From positions 1 through 39,776 of the forward strand of contig CANQEM010000016.1 of the NCBI GenBank assembly GCA_947594935.1: a stretch of DNA of 39,776 nucleotides, given 5' to 3'. The position numbers and the translations under genes were made by a program. Under the pieces are notes generated by a model. The model saw only the letters and a program-made list of their open reading frames with translations. It had not been told where the DNA came from and did no database searches. Of this stretch, positions 31,388 to 39,761 are shown in pieces; position 1 is the stretch's first letter, and each line of letters opens with the position of its first letter. This DNA is from an uncultured Clostridia bacterium. Its GTDB lineage: Bacteria > Bacillota > Clostridia > TANB77 > CAG-508.

Positions 31388-31472
31388 AAAAATATCCTTT
31401 CACATAGATTTATAAATATTTTATAACAAACAATTTTAAAAAGCAATCATTTTACAAAAAAAGGAGGTAAAA

Positions 31473-32991
31473 ATGTTATCAATCGTGAAAACGGTTTCAC
31501 TTATGGGATTAAGTGGGAACCTAGTAGAAGTACAAACAGATATAAGCAACGGGCTACCAAGCTTTGACATTGTAGGGTTACCAGATGTCAGTGTAAAAGA
31601 ATCAAAAGAAAGAATTAAAGCAGCAATCAAAAATTCAAATGTAAAATTAACAAGTCAAAAAATTCTAGTCAACCTAGCACCAGCAGACACAAAAAAAGAA
31701 GGAAGCAGTTACGACTTGCCAATAGCAATAGGAATTTTAGTTGCAATAGGAATAATTGAACAACCAAAAACAGAAAAAACAATTTTCATAGGAGAACTAG
31801 GTTTAGATGGAAAAGTGCATAAAATAAACGGAGTATTGCCAATTTGCATAGAAGCAAAAAAGCTAGGAATAAAAACAATATATGTTCCAAAAGAAAATGA
31901 ACGTGAAGCAAACATCACAGAAGGAATAAACATCATAGCAATTGAAAATTTAAAAGAAGCAATTAAATATTTAAATGGAAAAAAAGCAAAACCAAGCAAA
32001 AACTTTCAAATAAATTTATTTGAAAATGAACAAGTAAAAGAAGAACTAGACTTTGCCGATGTTAAAGGTCAAGAAGACGTAAAAAGAGCCCTAGAAATTG
32101 CAGCAGCAGGTGGGCATAACTGCCTTTTGGTAGGCAATCCACGGCAGTGGGAAAAGCATGTTAGCTAAAAGAATACCAACGATATTGCCAAACCTCACTT
32201 TTGAAGAAGCCTTGGAAATCACAAAACTACACAGCATAGCCGGAATATTAAAAAGCGAAAACGGACTTATCCAACAACGACCATTTAGAACACCACATCA
32301 CACAATATCACCAATCTCTATGATAGGAGGAGGGCGTATTCCAAAACCCGGAGAAATCAGCTTAGCACATTATGGCGTTCTGTATTTAGACGAATTGCCA
32401 GAATTTAAAAAAGAAACTTTGGAAGTTTTAAGAGAACCGTTAGAAGATAGAGAAGTTACTGTATCTAGGGTTATGGCAAGTTTAACATACCCATCTAATT
32501 TCATGCTAATTGCTAGTATGAACCCATGCCCATGCGGATATTATGGAAGCAAAATACGACCATGTTCATGTGACCAAAGAGCTATTCAAAGATATTTAGC
32601 AAAAATCAGTGGACCACTAATGGACAGAATTGACATTCAAATACATGTAAAACCAGTAGAATATCAAAAACTCGAAAAATTTTCCAAAGGAGAAAGCTCA
32701 GCAACTATCAAAGAAAGAGTAAACCATGCACGAGAAATTCAACAAAAACGATACAAAAATTACCCAATTTTATGTAATAGCAACTTAACACCAAAACTAT
32801 TAGAAACCTACTGCAAATTAGACACACCAAGTAAAAAACTCCTTGAAAAAGCTTTTACATCTTTACAACTAAGTGCAAGAGCATATACTAGAATTTTAAA
32901 AGTTGCAAGAACAATTGCAGACCTAGATGAAAAAGAAAGGATAGAAGTAAAACACATAGCAGAGGCAATTCAATATCGTATGAACCATTAG
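31473..32991 (+). CDS. comM: ComM/YifB family Mg-chelatase-like AAA+ ATPase, interrupted by a +1 frameshift in the Walker A motif
   Basis: In characterised relatives this is a hexameric branch-migration helicase in natural transformation. Frame 0 from ATG 31473 (after AAAGGAGG) covers the N-terminal Lon-protease-like ChlI domain ([36 protein letters not shown]) and reaches [11 protein letters not shown], then CGG (32142-32144). Skipping C32142 reads [16 protein letters not shown], exactly completing Walker A GxPGxGKS. The second part has Walker [10 protein letters not shown], the ERVNHAR region and the C-terminal helical domain with four cysteines ([15 protein letters not shown]). Joined length is about 505 aa, normal for the family. 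ATG 32158 in the second frame has no Shine-Dalgarno. dprA follows by 11 bases. Confidence 0.9.
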
Positions 32992-33002
32992 AAAGGTAAA
33001 GT

Positions 33003-33911
33003 ATGAAAATAACTGAAAATGATTTAATATTTCCAAAAGAACTAAAAGGAATATCAAAAACATTATATATCTATGGAAACCAAAAATTATTAGAAAACAA
33101 AAAAATATCAATTGTAGGAACCAGAAAATACAGTGAATATGGCAAAAAAATGGCATTAAATTTTTCAAAAAAACTCAGCCAAGAAGGCTATACAATTGTA
33201 AGTGGCTTAGCAGAAGGAACTGACAGTTTTGCACATATTGGTGGCATGTTAGGAAAAGGCAAAACAATTGCAATATTGCCATCAGGTTTTAACAAAATAT
33301 CACAAAAAACAAACCAAACACTATTAGAAGAAATTTTGCAAAATGACGGCTTAGTAATCAGCGAATATTCAGAAGATATGGAAGCAAACAGCCAAAGCTT
33401 TAAAGATAGAAATAGAATTGTAGCAAATATTTCAAAAGGAGTTGTTGTAGTGGAAGGAGATTACAGAACAGGAACAACTGTAACAGTAAACTATGCAAGG
33501 AAAAACAATATTCCCATATTCTGTATCCCAGGAAATATAGACAATTCAAAAAGCTATACACCAAACCAACTAATCAAGCAAGGAGCTTTTTTAGTAACAT
33601 CTGAAAAAGATATTATAGATGTAATAGAAAACAAAAAAACGAAAGCTAAACAACGAGAAAACAAAATGCAAATTGAAAATGATATTGAAATTCAATATGT
33701 AGAAAAAACTAGAAAACCAAGGGCAAAGCAAGATATAGGTTATCAGATATATCAATATATTAGTGAAAATCCAATTGATATAAATTCATTAGTACAGCTA
33801 AGCAATTTAGAAATTAGTCAAATAAATTATGAAATAACGATGCTTTTAATAGAAGGGTATATTGAAGAACTTCCCAACAAAACATATATAATAAATGAAA
33901 GGAAAGCATAA
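33003..33911 (+). CDS. dprA: DNA-processing protein DprA
   Basis: Loads RecA on single-stranded DNA during transformation. 302 aa. The Rossmann core shows ISIVGTRKYSEYGKKMA (about residue 35-51), TIVSGLAEGTDSFAHIGGM (about 64-82), TIAILPSGFN, SQSFKDRNRIVANISKGVVVVEGDYRTGTTVTVNYARKNN (about 130-169) and FCIPGNIDN. A C-terminal winged helix (about residue 240-300) completes it. The N-terminal SAM domain seen in longer DprA proteins is absent. It forms a cluster with comM and yraN; it overlaps neither and abuts yraN with no gap. Confidence 0.94.
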   Translation: MKITENDLIFPKELKGISKTLYIYGNQKLLENKKISIVGTRKYSEYGKKMALNFSKKLSQEGYTIVSGLAEGTDSFAHIGGMLGKGKTIAILPSGFNKISQKTNQTLLEEILQNDGLVISEYSEDMEANSQSFKDRNRIVANISKGVVVVEGDYRTGTTVTVNYARKNNIPIFCIPGNIDNSKSYTPNQLIKQGAFLVTSEKDIIDVIENKKTKAKQRENKMQIENDIEIQYVEKTRKPRAKQDIGYQIYQYISENPIDINSLVQLSNLEISQINYEITMLLIEGYIEELPNKTYIINERKA

Positions 33912-34265
33912 ATGAATATCAACAAACGCATTGGAGCAATTGGCGAATCTCTTGCATGTCAATATCTAAAAAACAATGGATATGAAATAGTGGAAAAAAA
34001 TTTCAATAGTAACTATGGCGAAATTGATATAATTGCGAAGAAAAGCGCGGTTTTAGTTTTTGTTGAGGTAAAAACTAGAACTAATAAAAAATTTGGAGAA
34101 CCAGCAGAAGCGGTAAATCTCACAAAACAAAAACATATTTTAAAAACAGCAAAATACTATCTATATTCAACAAAACAAGAAAACACCTGCACAAGGTTTG
34201 ACATATTAGAAATACTATTAAAAAACGGAAAAATTGAATTTAATCACATAAAGCAAATTTTTTAG
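33912..34265 (+). CDS. yraN: YraN family (UPF0102) endonuclease-like protein
   Basis: 117 aa. The restriction-endonuclease-like fold is shown by GAIGESLACQYLKNNGYEIVEKNFNSNYGEIDIIAKKSAVLVFVEVKTRT (residues 7-56), with E..D...E-x-K as the PD-(D/E)XK-type site (GEIDII, FVEVKTR). The C-terminus TRFDILEILLKNGKIEFNHIKQIF matches the family. Its role is unproven; linkage to dprA is widespread and suggests DNA processing or repair. ATG 33912 follows the dprA stop directly. Confidence 0.92.
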   Translation: MNINKRIGAIGESLACQYLKNNGYEIVEKNFNSNYGEIDIIAKKSAVLVFVEVKTRTNKKFGEPAEAVNLTKQKHILKTAKYYLYSTKQENTCTRFDILEILLKNGKIEFNHIKQIF

Positions 34266-34266
34266 G

Positions 34267-34296
34267 TTGCTAAATAGCCCGAATTTGTGCTATAAT
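34267..34296 (+). promoter_or_regulatory. Promoter of rsmA
   Basis: TTGCTA (34267-34272), 18-base spacer, perfect TATAAT (34291-34296), two bases after the yraN stop. Confidence 0.75.
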
Positions 34297-34321
34297 GTTA
34301 AATGTAGAAAGGAAGTCGAAC

Positions 34322-35179
34322 ATGCAAACAATTTTAGAAGAAACAAAATATATCATGAGCAAATATCATATAAGAGCAAATAAAAAGCTTGGGCAAAACT
34401 TTTTGATAAGTGATGAAGTTGTGCAAAAAATCATAGAAGATAGTGAAATCAAGCAAGATGACCTAATCATAGAAATTGGTCCAGGGCTAGGTACGCTCAC
34501 AAAAGAATTATTAGAAAAAGCAGGAAAAGTAATCTGCATAGAATTAGACTTAAATATGATAAAAATCTTAGAAGACAGATTTAAGCTATATTCAAATTTT
34601 GAAATTATACATCAAGATGTTTTAAAAGTAGACTTACAAAAAATCATAAAAGAAGAAAAGCAAACAGGGAAAATCAAACAAGCCAAAATTGTTGCAAACC
34701 TTCCATATTACATAACAACACCGATTATCATGAAATTATTAGAAGAAAAATTAGACTTAGAAACAATAACTGTAATGGTTCAAAAAGAAGTAGCAGATAG
34801 GCTAATTGCAGTTCCAGGAGAAAAAAACGCAGGAGCCATAACTTATAGTGTATATTATTATTCAGATGCAAAAGAAATAGTAGAAGTATCAAAAGAAAGC
34901 TTTATCCCAGCACCAGAAGTAACATCTAAGGTAATTCAATTTAAAATAAGGAAAGAGCCAAGAGTACAAGTTTCAAATGAAAAGAAAATGTTTAACATTA
35001 TAAAAAACGCATTCACTCAACGCCGAAAAACCTTGTTAAATGCGCTAAACAACACAAACATCTTTGAAAGCAAAGAACAAGGAACCAAAATATTTCAAGA
35101 ATTAAATTTACAAGAGCAAGTAAGGGCAGAAGAACTTACTTTAAAACAATTTGCAGAAATTACAGAAAAACTACTCTAA
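34322..35179 (+). CDS. rsmA: 16S rRNA dimethyladenosine transferase (KsgA)
   Basis: Dimethylates two adjacent adenosines in the 3' terminal loop of 16S rRNA. 285 aa from ATG 34322; AAAGGAAG lies 6-7 bases upstream, and the earlier ATG at 34295 overlaps the promoter. Motifs: RANKKLGQNFL (about residue 18), DDLIIEIGPGLGTLTKELLEKAGKVICIELD (motif I, about 45-75), and the catalytic NLPYYITTPIIMKLLE (about 127). The C-terminal domain has FTQRRKTLLNALN, the RNA-binding segment of the family. Confidence 0.95.
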   Translation: MQTILEETKYIMSKYHIRANKKLGQNFLISDEVVQKIIEDSEIKQDDLIIEIGPGLGTLTKELLEKAGKVICIELDLNMIKILEDRFKLYSNFEIIHQDVLKVDLQKIIKEEKQTGKIKQAKIVANLPYYITTPIIMKLLEEKLDLETITVMVQKEVADRLIAVPGEKNAGAITYSVYYYSDAKEIVEVSKESFIPAPEVTSKVIQFKIRKEPRVQVSNEKKMFNIIKNAFTQRRKTLLNALNNTNIFESKEQGTKIFQELNLQEQVRAEELTLKQFAEITEKLL

Positions 35180-35184
35180 ACATC

Positions 35185-35213
35185 TTCCAAAAATAAATGC
35201 AATGTGCTATAAT
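35185..35213 (+). promoter_or_regulatory. Promoter of the sortase gene (extended -10)
   Basis: TTCCAA, 17-base spacer, perfect TATAAT with TGC directly before it; the extended -10 compensates for the weak -35. Confidence 0.65.
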
Positions 35214-35242
35214 AGGATAGAGAAATAAGCAAGGAGAAAAAG

Positions 35243-35989
35243 ATGAATCAGATTTTAGTTAATAAAAAGCTATATGTAACCCCAGAACTAAAAAGAAAGA
35301 AAAAAGTATATAAATTCAATTTCATGCTATCAGTCTTTGTACTAATAGTGTTAGTTTCTCTATGTATTTATGCGGAATATGACAGAAACAAAAGCGAAGA
35401 AGTATCACAGCAAATTTTAAGCAATGTCAATAAAGCATTAGAAGAAAAGAAACAAGAGCAAAGTGACGTATTAGTTGTTGCTCTAAGCAACCCACAAGAA
35501 GATTCAAGCATTGAAACACTAACAAGTAAAAAAGACGAAACACCAAAAGGCGATAAATACGTAACTGAAAGCGGATATACATATTACACAATAGCAACCA
35601 TAAGCATTCCAAAAATTGATGTAAACTACTCAATCATAGAAGGCGAAACCGGCACAGAAAAAGAAATAGAAGAACTATTAAAAAAATCACCATGTAAGCT
35701 AGAAGGACCAGAACCAAACAAAAGAGGCAACTTTTGTGTTGTAGGTCACAATTACAGGAACAATAGATTTTTCAGTAAAGTGCCAACTTTGGAAATAGGC
35801 GATACGTTCAACATCACAGACCTAACAGGTAAAACAATTGAATACAAAATATACAACAAATATCAAGTTGTACCAGAAGACATAAGCTGTTTAAACCAAG
35901 TTGCAAACGGCAAAAGAGAAGTTACACTTATAACATGCACAAATGATAGCCAAGAAAGAGTTATTATCAAAGCAGAAGAAGTAAAATAA
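35243..35989 (+). CDS. Sortase
   Basis: 248 aa. It joins surface proteins to the cell wall or to each other. A single N-terminal helix (residues 27-45) is followed by a spacer of about 70 polar residues, then the sortase barrel. Catalytic His is in NFCVVGHNYR (about 165), Cys in VTLITCTND (about 231) and Arg in SQERVIIKA (about 239). YYTIATISIPKIDVNYSIIEG at the barrel start is typical of class D and related single sortases. No LPxTG substrate is visible in the window. It is transcribed together with the HAD and PfkB genes, only 19 bases before the next start, so its substrate must be elsewhere. Confidence 0.85.
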   Translation: MNQILVNKKLYVTPELKRKKKVYKFNFMLSVFVLIVLVSLCIYAEYDRNKSEEVSQQILSNVNKALEEKKQEQSDVLVVALSNPQEDSSIETLTSKKDETPKGDKYVTESGYTYYTIATISIPKIDVNYSIIEGETGTEKEIEELLKKSPCKLEGPEPNKRGNFCVVGHNYRNNRFFSKVPTLEIGDTFNITDLTGKTIEYKIYNKYQVVPEDISCLNQVANGKREVTLITCTNDSQERVIIKAEEVK

Positions 35990-36008
35990 GAAAGGAAGAT
36001 TTTTATTT

Positions 36009-36671
36009 ATGGAAAAAAAATTACTTATCTTTGACGTAGATGGAACAGTATGGGACAGTGAAAAAGACGTATTTCTATCATTTAATCACACATTAAAAGA
36101 ACATGCAGGAATTGAAATAACAAAAGAAGAATTTCAAAAACTAGCAGGTATGCCACTAGGCAAAATGTTTGAACTAGAACTTCCAGAAGAAATGAAAGCT
36201 TCATCAGCAGAATACGAAAAATACTACAAGCAATATTACATTGATGAAGGTCATTATGTTGATGCAACAGAGCTTTTTGAAAATGTAAAAACTACAATAG
36301 ACAACTTTAAAAATCAAGGTTTCTACATGGCAGTAGCATCAAGCAAACCAAAAAGAATATTAGACAAAATGATGGCACATTTCAATCTAGAAGGTTTTCA
36401 ATATGTCCTAGGAACAGAAGAAAGTAATTTTAAACATAAACCAGATCCAGAAATAGTAAACTACATCATGGAACAATTAAATGTCTCAAAAGAAGATGCA
36501 GTTATTATTGGAGACAGCAAATCAGATATTCTAACAGGTAAAAACGCAGGAATTGACACAATTGCAGTTACTTATGGCTATGACAAGCCAGAAAACTTAG
36601 CAAAAGCAGAACCTACTTATACAATCGACAAATTTGAAAAACTATCAGAAATCATAAAATTAAAAAAATAA
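36009..36671 (+). CDS. HAD-superfamily phosphatase (phosphoglycolate phosphatase/beta-phosphoglucomutase-like)
   Basis: 220 aa. Motif I LLIFDVDGTVWDSEKD (residues 5-20), a helical cap (about 20-85), motif II VASSKP (about 110), motif III Lys in FKHKPDPEIV (about 144) and motif IV IIGDSKSDILTGKNAG (about 166). It is a small-molecule phosphatase of subfamily IA; the substrate cannot be told from sequence. It has a gene for a sugar-kinase-like protein 26 bases downstream, suggesting a phosphorylated sugar or nucleoside. Confidence 0.85.
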   Translation: MEKKLLIFDVDGTVWDSEKDVFLSFNHTLKEHAGIEITKEEFQKLAGMPLGKMFELELPEEMKASSAEYEKYYKQYYIDEGHYVDATELFENVKTTIDNFKNQGFYMAVASSKPKRILDKMMAHFNLEGFQYVLGTEESNFKHKPDPEIVNYIMEQLNVSKEDAVIIGDSKSDILTGKNAGIDTIAVTYGYDKPENLAKAEPTYTIDKFEKLSEIIKLKK

Positions 36672-36697
36672 GTTACAAAAGGAGATAAATTAAAACA

Positions 36698-37699
36698 ATG
36701 GAAGATGAAAAATATTGTTTTATAGCATTTGGCGAACTAGCCTTAGATGTAACTTATGATGAAACACACATAATAAAAGAAGTGGGAGGAGTTTCAGCTT
36801 TTAATACAATATATAATTTAGCAATGTTTGGCGAAGAAGCTTATGCTGTTGGCGGAGTTGGGCTAGACATGAACGCAATAAAAGCAATAAACTCACTAAA
36901 ACAATCATCTACAAACACCGACAATCTCGAATTCGTAAACAAACCCACAAATGTATTTTATATCTACAAACCACAAGAACTAGCGAACAGTGAAGAAATA
37001 CCAATAGGGAGAGAATCACCAATCACAGGTAAAAGCTCTATCGAGTGGTCTGACAAAATAAGTACAACACTTCCAGAAAAATTTCAAAACAGAAACATCA
37101 TTTTAGTAGTAAGCAACTTTGAAGGAGTAACAAAAGAATTCATAAAAGAAGCAAGGGAGAAAAGTAAAAAATCAGTTATATCACTAGATATAACAAACCC
37201 AAAAATCTTTGAGAACAAATCAAGTGAATATATGTGGGAATACCTAAAACAAATAGACTTATTGCAATGCAACCAAAACACATTTAAAGCAGTAAGCCAA
37301 AAGCTAGGAATATCCACACCAGAAGAACTATTCTCAAAACTCAACCTACAAATATTCACACTAACAAAAGGAAAAGAAGGAGCATTGTTTACTTACCGCG
37401 AAGATGAAGAAATTAAACAAATAGAAAAAACACCAGAAAAAATAGTTCAATCAGTTGACCCAACTGGTGCAGGAGACGCTTTTCATGCAATGTTACTCAT
37501 GGCATACCATAGAAAAATATTAAATGGAGAAAAACTTAACAAAAAATATTTTGATGATGCTTTCAAAATTGCAAATGCTTTTGCGAGAAAAATTGTTCAA
37601 ATCGAAGGGGCAAGAGGGGAACAACAAGAAACCTTGCAATACATGTTAAACGAATTAACAGGTATCAACCAAAATGAAGAATTAAATATTGAATTATAG
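36698..37699 (+). CDS. PfkB-family carbohydrate/nucleoside kinase
   Basis: 333 aa ribokinase-like fold. N-terminal FIAFGELALDVTYDE and GGVSAFNTIYNLAMFGEEAYAVGGVG (the sugar-binding N-x-A region, about residue 28-54), and the C-terminal catalytic SVDPTGAGDAFHAMLLMAY (about 250) with the DTxGAGD motif. LTKGKEGALFTY precedes it. The order HAD, PfkB, U32-like, U32-like with gaps of 26, 17 and 2 bases indicates one operon. The substrate is unknown. Confidence 0.88.
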   Translation: MEDEKYCFIAFGELALDVTYDETHIIKEVGGVSAFNTIYNLAMFGEEAYAVGGVGLDMNAIKAINSLKQSSTNTDNLEFVNKPTNVFYIYKPQELANSEEIPIGRESPITGKSSIEWSDKISTTLPEKFQNRNIILVVSNFEGVTKEFIKEAREKSKKSVISLDITNPKIFENKSSEYMWEYLKQIDLLQCNQNTFKAVSQKLGISTPEELFSKLNLQIFTLTKGKEGALFTYREDEEIKQIEKTPEKIVQSVDPTGAGDAFHAMLLMAYHRKILNGEKLNKKYFDDAFKIANAFARKIVQIEGARGEQQETLQYMLNELTGINQNEELNIEL

Positions 37700-37716
37700 G
37701 AAGTGAACTATACACA

Positions 37717-38886
37717 ATGTATTTATCATTACCATATAACGGCGAGCTAGAATTTTTAGAAACAGTCAAAGAAAGGAAATACCCAGTAAAAACAGTATAT
37801 GGAAAAAGGCTTCAAGATGTCATCGGTGGAGGCAGGGCAAGGTACGATATAGCAAACTATGATGATGAAAATTTAAAAAAAGCAATAGAAATAACACATC
37901 AAATGGGAGCAGAATTTAATTACCTATATAATGCTCCATGCACAGCAAATATCGAAGAAGAAAAAGAAAAACAAATTATAGAACAAGTTACAGACCTCGT
38001 AGAAAACTACAAAATAGACATGCTAACAATAGCAAACCCAAAACTATTAAAACTTTTGAAAAAGAATTTTCCAAATTTAAAATTTAGCATTTCGATAATA
38101 GCAAAAGTAGATAGCCTAGAAAAAGTGCTAGAATACGAAAAAGAAGGCGCAACAGAAATTACATTAGATTACAATATATATAGAAATTTTCCAGAACTAA
38201 AAAGAATTATAAAAAACAGTTCTGTTCAATTTCAAATACTTGTAAATGATGGATATTTATTCAACTGCCCATGGGCAACATATCACTTTCAATTAGAAGG
38301 GCATGATTCACAAGATAATTATAACAACCCATTAAAATATTTCAGTTATTGCAGATTTAACTGCAAACAAAGAACGGCAAAAGACCCATTTGAGCTTATA
38401 AGAGGAATGTGGATAAGACCGGAAGATGTCCACTATTACGAAGAAATCGGGTTCGAAAAATTTAAAATTATAGATAGATTAAAAGAAACGAAATGGCTTT
38501 TAAATACCATTGAAGCATACATCAACCACAGATATGATGGAAATTTAAGCGACATTTTGTGTTCTTTTGATACGTTTGAAAAAGAAACAGAAAAAACCCC
38601 TAGAATCTCTAAAAATGAAATCACACAAGAAACAGTTCAAAACCTAAAAAAATATTGGGACTTAAAACCATTTATAGACAACAAGAAACTAACTGAGCTA
38701 AAATTCTTAGAACACTTTGTTAAAAATAACATAGACTGCCGAAACATAGACTGCTCTAAATGCGGATATTGCAAAGACATAGCAAAAAAAGTAGTAAAAA
38801 TAGATAAAGAAAACACAGAAAATGTAGTATATAACTTAGATGTAATAAAAGACAAAGTTATTGACATTGTGCAAAATAGGAGCTAA
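37717..38886 (+). CDS. U32-like (peptidase U32/UbiU-V type) protein with cysteine clusters
   Basis: 389 aa. It begins MYLSLPYNGELEF with a TIM-barrel-like strand/helix pattern; MGAEFNYLYNAPCTAN, IDMLTIANPKLLKLLKKNFPNLKFSISIIAKVDSLEKVLEYEKEGATEITLDYNIYRNFPELKRI resemble the U32 arrangement in which successive strands search for a sequence context. The cysteines in FNCPWATYHFQ...YCRFNCKQR (about residue 190-230) fit the iron-sulphur set of U32 proteins such as UbiU/UbiV and RlhA, and a second cluster C-x4-C-x2-C-x2-C (CRNIDCSKCGYC, about 345) looks like an additional metal site. Known U32 proteins hydroxylate RNA or quinone precursors. The assignment is by pattern and should be treated as tentative. 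Confidence 0.6.
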   Translation: MYLSLPYNGELEFLETVKERKYPVKTVYGKRLQDVIGGGRARYDIANYDDENLKKAIEITHQMGAEFNYLYNAPCTANIEEEKEKQIIEQVTDLVENYKIDMLTIANPKLLKLLKKNFPNLKFSISIIAKVDSLEKVLEYEKEGATEITLDYNIYRNFPELKRIIKNSSVQFQILVNDGYLFNCPWATYHFQLEGHDSQDNYNNPLKYFSYCRFNCKQRTAKDPFELIRGMWIRPEDVHYYEEIGFEKFKIIDRLKETKWLLNTIEAYINHRYDGNLSDILCSFDTFEKETEKTPRISKNEITQETVQNLKKYWDLKPFIDNKKLTELKFLEHFVKNNIDCRNIDCSKCGYCKDIAKKVVKIDKENTENVVYNLDVIKDKVIDIVQNRS

Positions 38887-38888
38887 TC

Positions 38889-39638
38889 ATGAATTATTAT
38901 ATAGATTTTATTCCAAATAAAAATTTCTTACAAAACTTTAAAACGCAAAAAGAAAATTTAATTTTTAATATATATGTTAAGCAAATACCAGCAATGAATA
39001 CAAATAGAGCAATGTATTTTGATATAGAAGAAGCGGAAAACATAATTAAACAAATAAAAGAAAAAGGCTGTAAGGTAAACCTTATGTTTGACACATTTTG
39101 CTTTGGAAACCTTGAATTTAGTACAAAAGGCAAAGAAATGTTTAAACTTCTTGACCAAGTTATATCTTATGGCATAGACAGTGTAACAATCACAAACCAC
39201 TTTTTCATAAACTATCTAAGAAAAAAACACCCAAATTGCAAAATCATAATTTCAGAATATTCAGAAATAACAAATGTGCAAAAAATCAACAGATTTTTAA
39301 ATGACATTGGAGCAGACGCAGTCAAAATTGATGCGGGTCTTGCAAAGGACATCAAAACAATGGAATATATAAAAGAAGTTTCTGATATAAACAAAATACA
39401 TATAGATGTAACAACAGAAATGTATGAAAACGATATATTCAGAGCCTCATTTTATAACAGCCTCTCACATTTTATCCACGAGGAAAAATGGGAGAAAGTA
39501 CAGCAAGAAATAGAAGCACATCAAGAAGAACAAGAAAAACTTGGAAACAAAAAAATCAAACTAGAAGAACACGAATTAAAAGAACTAATAAAACTAGGAT
39601 ATAAAAATTTTTGGTATCAATATAACAAAAACAGTTGA
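38889..39638 (+). CDS. Second U32-like barrel protein, lacking cysteine clusters
   Basis: 249 aa. It has the same style of barrel elements as its neighbour: IFNIYVKQIPAMNTNRAMYFDIEEAENIIKQIKEKGCKVNLMFDTFCFGN, SYGIDSVTITNHFFINYLRKKHPNCKIIISEYSEI and IGADAVKIDAGLAKDIKTMEYIKE. It lacks the clustered cysteines and is shorter, so it may be a partner subunit, as UbiV is to UbiU, or a degenerate copy. It starts two bases after the preceding stop with AATAGGAGC as the binding site. A function cannot be assigned. The last codons contain the -35 of the next promoter. Confidence 0.5.
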   Translation: MNYYIDFIPNKNFLQNFKTQKENLIFNIYVKQIPAMNTNRAMYFDIEEAENIIKQIKEKGCKVNLMFDTFCFGNLEFSTKGKEMFKLLDQVISYGIDSVTITNHFFINYLRKKHPNCKIIISEYSEITNVQKINRFLNDIGADAVKIDAGLAKDIKTMEYIKEVSDINKIHIDVTTEMYENDIFRASFYNSLSHFIHEEKWEKVQQEIEAHQEEQEKLGNKKIKLEEHELKELIKLGYKNFWYQYNKNS

Positions 39639-39663
39639 CAAACAGATAAAACTATGGTAAAAT
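39635..39663 (+). promoter_or_regulatory. Promoter of the rplU operon
   Basis: Perfect TTGACA overlapping the preceding stop, 17-base spacer, TAAAAT. Confidence 0.8.
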
Positions 39664-39671
39664 TAGTAACT

Positions 39672-39735
39672 GTAATCCGCTTAGTCAAGGCTCCAAAACA
39701 CTATCAAATAGTTGCCTTATGTAAGGATTAGCGAG
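39672..39735 (+). ncRNA. Ribosomal protein L21 leader-type structured RNA
   Basis: Stem AATCC-g-CTTA (39674-39683) with TAAGGATT (39722-39729), inner stem AAGGC (39687-39691) with GCCTT (39714-39718), just before the Shine-Dalgarno of rplU. Position and shape fit the autoregulatory L21 leader of Firmicutes; the family match is by eye. Confidence 0.6.
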
Positions 39736-39761
39736 TATACAAACAAGGAGGTGCATTTTAA

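Noticed and set aside
360..32144. CGG reassigned to Trp or Gln, as in some other low-GC bacteria
   Set aside because: Any sense reading of CGG leaves the three genes out of frame, so reassignment alone does not explain them.
32158..32991. Second half of comM as an independent gene
   Set aside because: No ribosome-binding site, and the first codons finish the Walker A motif begun in the other frame.
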